Assembly: GCF_003026365.1 (NCBI RefSeq)
Contig: NZ_PYOM01000031.1
Location: 1-32,236, forward strand
Source: Photobacterium angustum
GTDB taxonomy: Bacteria > Pseudomonadota > Gammaproteobacteria > Enterobacterales > Vibrionaceae
Reading direction: 5' to 3'
DNA: 32,236 nucleotides
Numbering within the stretch: position 1 is the stretch's first letter; each line of letters opens with the position of its first letter. The translations under genes and the position numbers were made by a program. Of this stretch, positions 25,360 through 32,236 are shown one piece after another. The notes below the pieces were generated by a model. That model saw only the letters and a list, made by a program, of their open reading frames with translations. It was not told where the DNA came from and did no database searches.

Positions 25360-26787
25360 TTAGTGATTAATTAATTGAATGTTTTCTAAAGCTTGATTTA
25401 CTAAATAGATAGCTCTATCAACAGAAGATGACTCCGCATAACAACGAAGTTCGGGAGCATTACCTGATGGGCGAAAGTGAATAACATTTCCACTATCAAA
25501 ATTAATTCTTAATCCATCTGTTGTGTCAATTGAATCAACTTTTATTTCGTCACATTTCAATTGATACAAAAATTGTGAAATATCTTCTTTCGCTTTAGTT
25601 AAAATTGTTAGACTTTTTTCTGTCGCAAAATTCTGAATACGATCACTATGTGTATAACACTGTGGCAAAGCATTAACTAATTCGTATATTGGCTTTTCTT
25701 TTGCTGCTGCTAATAGCATGAGAGCAGGTAAGACGGCATCACGTGTTGGTAAGGCTTTAATCGCTTTATTATTAACAATGGTGTCTGAGCCTAATAAAAA
25801 ACCACCATTGGCTTCAAAACCCGCCACTGAATTATATTGTTTGGCTAACGTATCAAATTCAGCAATCACGTAAGGTGAGCCTATTTTTGTGCGTGTTACA
25901 TGATTAAAACGCTCACAGCTTTCAATGGCAGTATTGCAACTTACAGGTACGGCTAGTGATTCAATATTCATTGCATCAGCACACAGTAAGCCTAAAATAT
26001 CACCACGTAACCAATCACCGTTTTCATCAGCGACCAATGGACGGTCACCATCACCATCGGTTGAGAATATAAAATCAAGATTATATTCTTTTGACCAGTT
26101 TTTTGCTTTTTGCTTGTCTGCGTCTGATACCGCTTCGGTATCAATCGGTACAAACTCATCACTACGCTCAAGAGCAATGACTTCAGCACCTAATGCTTCA
26201 AACATCGGTGCATACAGGTCTCGCCCAGCACTGGAATGCTCATAAATACCAATACGCTTGCCTGTCAGCATTTGACTATCAAACAAAGAAGTATAGCGCT
26301 CACTATATTGACTTGCCGCTTTATTACTGACAGTTAAGACAGGTAAACCCGTAATAGCTTCAAATTCAGCCGTGGCATTTAAAATAGCCAGCTCATCCGC
26401 TTTGCTGATTTCACCATCGGGACGGTAAAACTTTAAGCCATTACGGTCAAAAGGAATGTGGCTGCCCGTGACCATAATGCAAGGGATATTATCTTGCATT
26501 GATACGTAAGCTAACGCGGGGGTTGGTACCACACCATAATAAATCACCTCAAGCCCAAGCTGCTCAATCGCTTTGGCACATGCTTGTGCCATTGCCGGGC
26601 TACTTGGTCGATTATCAATCGCTATAGCAACTTGCTGGAATTCAAACTTTGATTGAATAGAAGTAATGAATGCATGAGTAAAAGCAGCACAAGCATTAGC
26701 GGTGAACTGTTCAACTAATCCTCGAGCACCACTGGTACCAAATTGTATACCCGACTCTTTAATAACCTCTTTTGTCACTAGCACCAT
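25360..26787 (-). CDS. manB: Phosphomannomutase (variant active-site motif)
   Basis: Interconverts mannose-6-phosphate and mannose-1-phosphate, feeding GDP-mannose synthesis. 475 residues, alpha-D-phosphohexomutase fold. The phosphoserine loop is VTGSHIPFDRNG with Ser109, not the usual TASHNP of E. coli CpsG. The metal loop is DGDGDRP (244-250), and the phosphate-binding loop is RPSGNAPELR, not SNTEP/SGTEP. It thus belongs to a distinct subgroup, and a preference for another hexose phosphate cannot be excluded. Placement directly after manC with a one-base overlap (TAATG) makes phosphomannomutase by far the likeliest role. Confidence 0.88.
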   Translation of the reverse strand: MVLVTKEVIKESGIQFGTSGARGLVEQFTANACAAFTHAFITSIQSKFEFQQVAIAIDNRPSSPAMAQACAKAIEQLGLEVIYYGVVPTPALAYVSMQDNIPCIMVTGSHIPFDRNGLKFYRPDGEISKADELAILNATAEFEAITGLPVLTVSNKAASQYSERYTSLFDSQMLTGKRIGIYEHSSAGRDLYAPMFEALGAEVIALERSDEFVPIDTEAVSDADKQKAKNWSKEYNLDFIFSTDGDGDRPLVADENGDWLRGDILGLLCADAMNIESLAVPVSCNTAIESCERFNHVTRTKIGSPYVIAEFDTLAKQYNSVAGFEANGGFLLGSDTIVNNKAIKALPTRDAVLPALMLLAAAKEKPIYELVNALPQCYTHSDRIQNFATEKSLTILTKAKEDISQFLYQLKCDEIKVDSIDTTDGLRINFDSGNVIHFRPSGNAPELRCYAESSSVDRAIYLVNQALENIQLINH

Positions 26788-28193
26788 TAATACCCCACTC
26801 CATAATCCTCAACACGCACCACATCATCTTCCGATAGATATGCGCCAGAACGTACTTCAATTAACTCCAAAGGAATTTGCCCAGGATTCGCAATCGAATG
26901 CGGAGAACCGATAGGAATATACGTTGATTCATTTTCCGTCAGTAAATAACTTTTATCGCCATTGATTACTTTGGCTGTCCCATTCACGACTACCCAATGC
27001 TCAGCGCGGTGGTAGTGCATCTGGGTTGCAGTACACTCACCCGGTTTGACCATCACATGTTTAACGTGGAACCGGTCGCCTTCTGCGATTTCATCATGTG
27101 TTCCCCATGGGCGATACACTTCTCTGTGTTGCAAGTATTCATAGCGGTTGGCTTGTTTAAGCTGACCAACAATACCTTTCACATCTTGCACTTTGTCTTT
27201 GTGTGCAACAAGTACCGCATCTTTAGTTTCAACCACCACTAAGTCTTCAACACCAACAGTGGCAACCAGCTTATCTTGTGAGTAGATATAGCTGTTAGTG
27301 GTATTTTCAACTAACACATCACCACGCGTCGCATTACCAGACTCATCCTTCTCATTGACTTCCCAAAGTGCCGACCAAGAGCCCACATCACTCCAGTTTG
27401 CATCCATTGGCACAACTACTGCATCTTGTGTCTTTTCCATCACGGCATAATCTATGGAATCATCAGGACATGTCATGAAAGTGCCTTTGTCTAAACGTGT
27501 AAAGTCTAAATCAGACTTGGTATCATGCATTGCAGCTTTACAAGCAGCCAATATTTCAGGAGCATATTTTTCAAGCTCAACCAAGTAGCGAGAAGCTTTA
27601 AAGAGGAACATACCGCTGTTCCAGTAATATTCACCGCTAGTAACGTACGCTTTGGCAGTATCTAACTGTGGCTTTTCTACAAAAGCATCCACACTATAAG
27701 CATTATTATTCAATGCTTCACCTCGATGGATATACCCATAGCCCGTTTCTGGGTGTGTCGGTACAATACCAAAAGTGACAAGTTTTCCTTTTTCAGCCTC
27801 GGCTTTAGCGTGTTGGACTGACGCTAGGAAAGCATTATTATCTTGAATAACATGATCAGCTGCTAATACTAACAATAATGGGTCTTCATTATTGGATACG
27901 GCTTTAAGTGCTGCAAGCGCGATAGCGGGAGCAGTATTACGTCCAACTGGCTCTAAGATAATCCCACTGTTATCCATACCACCTATGCGCAATTGCTCTG
28001 CCACAATAAAACGGTGTTCTTCATTACAAATCAGTAATGGAGCTTGATGTTCAATGCCATCAAGACGCTTAACCGTTTCTTGTAACATAGTTGCATCTGA
28101 GGTTAACGCTAAAAATTGTTTAGGATAAAGTGTACGAGATAACGGCCACAGACGGCTACCTGAGCCGCCTGCCATGATTACAGGTAGAAGCAT
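26787..28193 (-). CDS. manC: Mannose-1-phosphate guanylyltransferase / mannose-6-phosphate isomerase
   Basis: Makes GDP-mannose from GTP and mannose-1-phosphate; the type II enzyme also isomerises fructose-6-phosphate to mannose-6-phosphate. 468 residues (E. coli ManC/CpsB 478). The N-terminal nucleotidyltransferase domain has AGGSGSRLWPLSR and YPKQF, then AADHVI, ETGYGYI, VEKP and NSGMF. The C-terminal cupin domain (from about residue 350) has RPWGTHDE, the metal ligands of QMHYHRAEHW, and HSIANPG. It overlaps manB by one base and follows gmm after 18 bases. Both domains look intact. Confidence 0.96.
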   Translation of the reverse strand: MLLPVIMAGGSGSRLWPLSRTLYPKQFLALTSDATMLQETVKRLDGIEHQAPLLICNEEHRFIVAEQLRIGGMDNSGIILEPVGRNTAPAIALAALKAVSNNEDPLLLVLAADHVIQDNNAFLASVQHAKAEAEKGKLVTFGIVPTHPETGYGYIHRGEALNNNAYSVDAFVEKPQLDTAKAYVTSGEYYWNSGMFLFKASRYLVELEKYAPEILAACKAAMHDTKSDLDFTRLDKGTFMTCPDDSIDYAVMEKTQDAVVVPMDANWSDVGSWSALWEVNEKDESGNATRGDVLVENTTNSYIYSQDKLVATVGVEDLVVVETKDAVLVAHKDKVQDVKGIVGQLKQANRYEYLQHREVYRPWGTHDEIAEGDRFHVKHVMVKPGECTATQMHYHRAEHWVVVNGTAKVINGDKSYLLTENESTYIPIGSPHSIANPGQIPLELIEVRSGAYLSEDDVVRVEDYGVGY

Positions 28194-28211
28194 AATCCGT
28201 TCTTCTTTTGT

Positions 28212-28670
28212 TTAGAGAAAATAAAGCTTGGTGTGACGATGAACATCGTCAGCATTAAGTAAGGTTATCACATCAAACCATTGATAGTGACCGTGTTGCT
28301 CTTTGGGTAATTGCGTCAGCGATACATCAAGCTTTAGACGATAACCCAGTACAACGTAATGAGTAGTAAAGTCATCACCCGAGAAGTTATCATCATAAAA
28401 ATGTTCAAACGGACCAATTAAGGCCGCATCAGACAATTGCAGCTCAACCCCTAACTCTTCTTTCGTTAATCGAGCAAATGCAGTTGCCAAGGTTTCATCT
28501 TTTAATACTCGCCCGCCAGGGACGAACCAATAACCTTGTGCTGGCTTATTCAAGCGCTGACCAAGCAACACCTGACCTTCTGCATTTTCAACGATTAAAT
28601 CAAGCGAAATAAGTGGAGTATGTGCCACAACGGTTTGGAATGTGTGTGTATCTAACCGTTGTGTCATCAT
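28212..28670 (-). CDS. gmm: GDP-mannose mannosyl hydrolase (Nudix family)
   Basis: Nudix-type enzyme that hydrolyses GDP-mannose (and GDP-glucose) to GDP and sugar, perhaps tuning the GDP-mannose pool. 152 residues (E. coli WcaH/Gmm about 159). The modified Nudix box is at residues 52-74 (GGRVLKDETL...ARLTKEELG) and lacks one canonical Glu, which is the known signature of this subfamily and not a defect. YWFVPGGR precedes it. The gene overlaps the fcl stop by one base, followed by an immediate second ATG. The order fcl-gmm-manC-manB resembles the colanic acid cluster. Confidence 0.93.
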   Translation of the reverse strand: MMTQRLDTHTFQTVVAHTPLISLDLIVENAEGQVLLGQRLNKPAQGYWFVPGGRVLKDETLATAFARLTKEELGVELQLSDAALIGPFEHFYDDNFSGDDFTTHYVVLGYRLKLDVSLTQLPKEQHGHYQWFDVITLLNADDVHRHTKLYFL

Positions 28671-29638
28671 TATTTCCTAAAATTATCTTGATTTGCTAAG
28701 AACCACTTATAGGTATGCGTTAAACCATCTTCTAGGCTCACGCTATAATGCCAACCTAAATCAGCAAGACGGCTCACATCCATTAATTTACGCGGTGTAC
28801 CATCAGGCTTGGTGCTATCAAAGACTACATCACCGTCAAAGCCCACGACTTTTGCCATAGTCTCTGCCATTTCACGAATAGTACAGTCAACACCAGTACC
28901 CACATTAATATGTGATAGCATTGGTTGCGTATTGGCTTGATAAGTCTCGTTATCTAACTCCATTACATGGATAGAAGCAGCAGCCATATCATCAACAAAC
29001 AAGAATTCACGCATTGGAGTGCCAGTACCCCACACGACTACTTCGTTGTCGTTATTTAATTTCGCCTCGTGGAAACGACGCATCAAAGCAGGAATAACAT
29101 GTGAGTTATCAGGGTGGAAGTTATCGTTCTCACCATATAAATTCGTTGGCATGACGCTGCGGTAATCACGACCGTGTTGACGGTTGTACGATTCACATAA
29201 TTTAATACCGGCAATTTTTGCAACTGCATATGGCTCATTAGTCGCTTCTAGCGTACCCGTAAGTAATGCTGATTCGGTCATCGGCTGTTCAGCCAATTTA
29301 GGATAAATGCACGATGAGCCCAAAAATAGCAGGTGCTGTACATCATGCTGGTGAGCAGCATGGATGATGTTACATTCCATCATCAAGTTTTCATAAATGA
29401 AATCAGCAGGGTAAGTATTATTAGCATGAATACCTCCTACTTTTGCAGCAGCTAAGTACACTTCATCAATACGTGCTTCAGCAAAGAAGTCACTGACTGC
29501 TTGTTGATTTAATAAATCGAGCTCGCTATGTGTACGCGTAATGATTTCAACGTTATTACGCTGAGATAATTGACGAACAATTGCTGAACCCACCATACCG
29601 CGGTGACCAGCAACAAAAATACGTTTTTTCATGGTCAT
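28670..29638 (-). CDS. fcl: GDP-L-fucose synthase
   Basis: NADPH-dependent epimerase-reductase that turns GDP-4-keto-6-deoxymannose into GDP-L-fucose. 322 residues (E. coli 321), extended SDR fold. The nucleotide loop is GHRGMVGSA (11-19). Catalytic residues line up with E. coli with an offset of one: Ser108 and Cys110 (LGSSCIYP), Tyr137 and Lys141 (YAVAK). His in the DNSHVIPALMRRF segment is the expected second acid/base. It overlaps gmd by one base (TAATG). Confident call. Confidence 0.97.
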   Translation of the reverse strand: MTMKKRIFVAGHRGMVGSAIVRQLSQRNNVEIITRTHSELDLLNQQAVSDFFAEARIDEVYLAAAKVGGIHANNTYPADFIYENLMMECNIIHAAHQHDVQHLLFLGSSCIYPKLAEQPMTESALLTGTLEATNEPYAVAKIAGIKLCESYNRQHGRDYRSVMPTNLYGENDNFHPDNSHVIPALMRRFHEAKLNNDNEVVVWGTGTPMREFLFVDDMAAASIHVMELDNETYQANTQPMLSHINVGTGVDCTIREMAETMAKVVGFDGDVVFDSTKPDGTPRKLMDVSRLADLGWHYSVSLEDGLTHTYKWFLANQDNFRK

Positions 29639-30816
29639 TACTTTTTTTCATCACCCGCTAAACCATGAGCTTTTACCAATAGCTCATCAATCGCCTTAGC
29701 AAATGAAGATGAATCCTCGACAGATATTTCCACATCAAAGCCATTGGCTTTAAGTAAAGCATGCTGCTTCGCTTTGTTAATATCACAAGCTATCATTTCA
29801 GCACACATTTCTTCAACAGTAATTTCCGGAGTCCAGCCTAACTTCTCTTTTGCTTTGCTTGGGTCACCTAGCAAGGTCTCTACTTCTGCAGGACGGAAGA
29901 ACTTAGGACTGACACGAACAATCACATCACCGACGTTAACGCTTGGTGCTTTCTCACTATCAACCGCAGTAACAGTTGCAATCTCATCCACACCCGCACC
30001 TGTGAACTCAAGCTCAATACCCGCTTCTTTTGCAGACATACGTACGAACTCACGCACAGAGATTTGCTTGCCTGTTGCGATAACAAAATCGTCAGCTACT
30101 TCTTGTTGTAGCATCATCCATTGCATTCGCACGTAATCTTTAGCATGACCCCAATCGCGAAGCGCATCCATATTACCTAGGTATAAGCAAGACTCTAAAC
30201 CTTGAGAGATATTGGCAACCGTACGTGTGATTTTCCGCGTTACGAATGTCTCACCACGACGTGGTGATTCATGGTTGAACAAAATACCGTTACATGCATA
30301 CATACCGTAAGATTCGCGATAATTAACTGTAATCCAGTAAGCGTACATTTTTGCTACAGCGTAAGGGGAACGCGGATGGAAAGGTGTGGTTTCACGCTGA
30401 GGGATTTCTTGCACCTCACCGTAAAGCTCAGAAGTCGATGCTTGATAGAAACGGGTTTTCTTCTCAAGGCCATTGATACGGATTGCTTCAAGCAGACGAA
30501 TAGTGCCCATCGCATCAACATCAGCCGCATACTCAGGAGATTCAAAAGACACCGCCACATGAGACATCGCACCAAGGTTGTAAATTTCATCTGGTTGGAT
30601 TTCTTTTACAAGGCGAATAAGATTAGAGGAATCTGTTAAATCCCCATAATGTAGATGAATGTTATCTGAATTTGCTATTGCTGTGTCAATACGTTCTGTA
30701 TTAAATGACGATGCTCTACGAATTAAACCATGTACTTCATACCCTTTTTCTAGTAATAGTTCTGCAAGATATGAACCATCCTGGCCTGTTATACCTGTAA
30801 TTAAAGCTGTTTTCAT
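29638..30816 (-). CDS. gmd: GDP-mannose 4,6-dehydratase
   Basis: First step from GDP-mannose to GDP-L-fucose (and to GDP-perosamine or GDP-rhamnose in other species). 392 residues, about 20 longer than E. coli Gmd (373), with the extra residues at the C-terminus. The NADP loop is TGITGQDGSYLAE (7-19) and RRASSFNTERI is the family signature. The catalytic set is Thr128, Glu130 (STSELYGE), Tyr152 and Lys156 (YAVAK). The start overlaps the upstream gene stop (ATGA). With fcl next in line, the product is most likely GDP-L-fucose. Confidence 0.97.
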   Translation of the reverse strand: MKTALITGITGQDGSYLAELLLEKGYEVHGLIRRASSFNTERIDTAIANSDNIHLHYGDLTDSSNLIRLVKEIQPDEIYNLGAMSHVAVSFESPEYAADVDAMGTIRLLEAIRINGLEKKTRFYQASTSELYGEVQEIPQRETTPFHPRSPYAVAKMYAYWITVNYRESYGMYACNGILFNHESPRRGETFVTRKITRTVANISQGLESCLYLGNMDALRDWGHAKDYVRMQWMMLQQEVADDFVIATGKQISVREFVRMSAKEAGIELEFTGAGVDEIATVTAVDSEKAPSVNVGDVIVRVSPKFFRPAEVETLLGDPSKAKEKLGWTPEITVEEMCAEMIACDINKAKQHALLKANGFDVEISVEDSSSFAKAIDELLVKAHGLAGDEKK

Positions 30817-31529
30817 TTTTCAATTCTCACTAATGAGTGCTTACAAAAAGACTTAATAAGGAGTTTAAGCTTACGTGCTAATGATAATGTATAAACATTT
30901 CCTGTAGAACCACTCAACCCTATAATATCAGGATAAAAGAAAGAAAAAGAATTCTTCCTTATTTTGCTTAGTTTATCATTAAAGGCATGCTCAAGAAAAT
31001 ATCCCTTATCATCATTAACATCAAGGTATGCATTCAATAAATTATTTAGATAAAAATTTTTTGATACACAGTAGAATCTTGTATCAATCTTATTTTGCTC
31101 TAGAGATGGTGGGCGAAAGAAAAATGTTTTTGTTTCTTTCCTTAAAAACATTGAAATATTTCTTACGTATAACCGACCTGTTAGTTTAAAGAAATACTCA
31201 TAATGATTAAGAAGTTCACTTTGATTTAATGAGTATTTAATTATCTCACCTTCACCATAACCTTTACCAAATATTAAAACACAATTCTTATCACCATTAA
31301 ATGAAATGTATTCAAAGTTAACATACTCGGGAACATCAACCTTATTCAAAAATTCTTGTTTTGAATAACCTGTATTCTCACAAAAAACGATATTCAAAAA
31401 TACTTTTTGAGAGAATATTTCTTTTAGAGCTGAAATGTACTGATTTAGACGTTCTTCTTTATCACATATTGCAGTGTGAGGGGAGAACACATCAATGGAA
31501 GCAGTTATCAGTAACGGAGTTTCTATCAT
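30813..31529 (-). CDS. Unrecognised polysaccharide protein, glycosyltransferase-like
   Basis: 238 residues, no signal peptide or membrane helix. I do not recognise a named family. Readable features are a beta-strand-like start (PLLITASIDVF), CENTGY near residue 50, GKGYGEGEIIKYSL (about 88-101) and YFFKLTGRLYV (about 112-122). A GKGYGEG block followed by K(L/I)TGR is a pattern that I associate with GT-A-like polysaccharide biosynthesis proteins, so a sugar transferase is the best guess. It overlaps both neighbours by four bases (ATGA), firmly inside the operon. It is AT-rich like the next gene upstream and unlike gmd. Function is unproven. Confidence 0.6.
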   Translation of the reverse strand: MIETPLLITASIDVFSPHTAICDKEERLNQYISALKEIFSQKVFLNIVFCENTGYSKQEFLNKVDVPEYVNFEYISFNGDKNCVLIFGKGYGEGEIIKYSLNQSELLNHYEYFFKLTGRLYVRNISMFLRKETKTFFFRPPSLEQNKIDTRFYCVSKNFYLNNLLNAYLDVNDDKGYFLEHAFNDKLSKIRKNSFSFFYPDIIGLSGSTGNVYTLSLARKLKLLIKSFCKHSLVRIEK

Positions 31530-32236
31530 TTGATACCTAGCGTGTGAAGTAATTCAGATTGTACACTATAATCATGTTTCAAAGCATGAGTTATAATATA
31601 TTCCCCATCAAAATCATGATCAATCGCTTTAAGTATTGAGTTATAAATACTTTCAACACTTCCATCGGAATGAAATCCCGTTTTACCATCTATCACAGCC
31701 TCAGTAATGCCCCCAGTATTACCTGATATAACAGGAATGCCAAAAGCGTTAGCTTCAATATAGACAATACCGTAACCTTCAATTGAACCATCTTTGATAT
31801 CGAATAATGACGGTAATATAAAGAGATCAGTGTTTAATAATAAATTTTCTTTCTGCTCTTCGGATACTCTTCCCAATAATTGAATTTTTTCTTCTAAACC
31901 TAACTCATTAATGGTTTTTTTAAGAGAATCCAAGCACGGTCCGGAGCCTGCAATGTAATAGACAAAATCAATAGTATTAATTTTTGACAAAGCATATATT
32001 ACATTTTTTATATTTTTTCTTTCTACAAGCCTTGTTAAAGTAAAGAATATTTTCTTGTTTTTTTTATCTTTACTTTTCGCTGATAGTTTTTTATTGAGCT
32101 CTGATGCATTCATAAATGGAGGAATTACAATGTCAGCTTTTATTTTAACATTATCAAAAAAGAGATTTGAAATATCCTTACTGTTTGCAATAAACTTAAC
32201 ATTTAAAAAACTTAGCAATCTTATATAGTATATTTC
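31526..32236 (-). CDS. GT4 family glycosyltransferase (5' end outside window)
   Basis: C-terminal part of a retaining GT-B glycosyltransferase. The frame stays open to the window edge, so the true start lies beyond 32236; the TTG at 32218 is only an internal codon. Motifs are FTLTRLVERKNI (strand and loop before the donor site), YIAGSGP, IQLLGRVSEEQ, ADLFILPS-like TDLFILPSL, and the EX7E donor motif EGYGIVYIE, followed by GIPVISGNTGGITEAV. Sugar specificity is unknown. It is strongly AT-rich. The stop overlaps the next gene (ATGA). Confidence 0.88.
   Translation of the reverse strand, partial: EIYYIRLLSFLNVKFIANSKDISNLFFDNVKIKADIVIPPFMNASELNKKLSAKSKDKKNKKIFFTLTRLVERKNIKNVIYALSKINTIDFVYYIAGSGPCLDSLKKTINELGLEEKIQLLGRVSEEQKENLLLNTDLFILPSLFDIKDGSIEGYGIVYIEANAFGIPVISGNTGGITEAVIDGKTGFHSDGSVESIYNSILKAIDHDFDGEYIITHALKHDYSVQSELLHTLGIK

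Noticed and set aside
1..32236. tRNA, rRNA, CRISPR arrays, intact insertion sequences or prophage genes
   Set aside because: Looked for by eye on both strands; no cloverleaf, repeat-spacer array, transposase or phage protein was seen.

Overview
The window reads as a chromosomal segment of a moderately AT-rich marine gammaproteobacterium. The best guess is Vibrionaceae, Photobacterium-like. This rests on protein style (TsgA, HAAAP permease, colanic-acid-like sugar genes, fused NuoCD) and not on any rRNA or marker gene, so the genus is only a guess.

Layout. (1) 314-14473, plus strand: a complete 13-gene nuo operon (nuoA, B, CD, E, F, G, H, I, J, K, L, M, N) for the proton-pumping NADH:quinone oxidoreductase (complex I). 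Junctions are tight, many of them TAATG or ATGA overlaps, and a hairpin terminator follows nuoN. (2) 15035-17685, plus strand: ald (alanine dehydrogenase) and a HAAAP-family amino-acid permease. They are separate transcription units, each with its own terminator, and ald has a long A-rich upstream region. (3) 17717-19478: a very AT-rich, gene-poor stretch. It holds a 48-residue zinc-ribbon gene on the minus strand and a decayed GNAT (phosphinothricin-acetyltransferase-like) gene. (4) 19479-20669, minus strand: tsgA, an MFS transporter with a near-perfect CRP site upstream. (5) 20883-21821, minus strand: a wrecked rmlB (dTDP-glucose 4,6-dehydratase), split by about 194 bp of unrelated DNA. (6) 21952-32236, minus strand: the 3' part of a polysaccharide (capsule, EPS or O-antigen) operon. 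In transcription order it has a GT4 glycosyltransferase (cut by the window edge), an unrecognised glycosyltransferase-like protein, gmd, fcl, gmm, manC, manB, ugd, a GT2 glycosyltransferase, and a WcaJ/WbaP-type initiating phosphoglycosyltransferase, then a strong terminator.

How the genes work together. The nuo genes make one respiratory complex. Ald could feed it NADH from alanine, and the neighbouring permease probably imports serine, threonine or a related amino acid. ManC and ManB make GDP-mannose. Gmd and Fcl convert it to GDP-L-fucose. Gmm hydrolyses GDP-mannose. Ugd makes UDP-glucuronate. The last gene loads the first sugar phosphate onto undecaprenyl phosphate. The set and order resemble the enterobacterial colanic acid cluster. 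The rmlB remnant beside it suggests that an older dTDP-sugar locus was replaced.

Most interesting point: complex I is complete and looks functional, yet three residues that are normally near-invariant on the quinone/proton-transfer axis differ by direct reading. The second His of the NuoD HPxxHG motif is Asp193 of NuoCD. The NuoM position matching E. coli Lys265 is Asn250. The NuoN position matching E. coli Lys217 is Glu216. The reading of E. coli residues is from memory of those proteins and should be confirmed by alignment.
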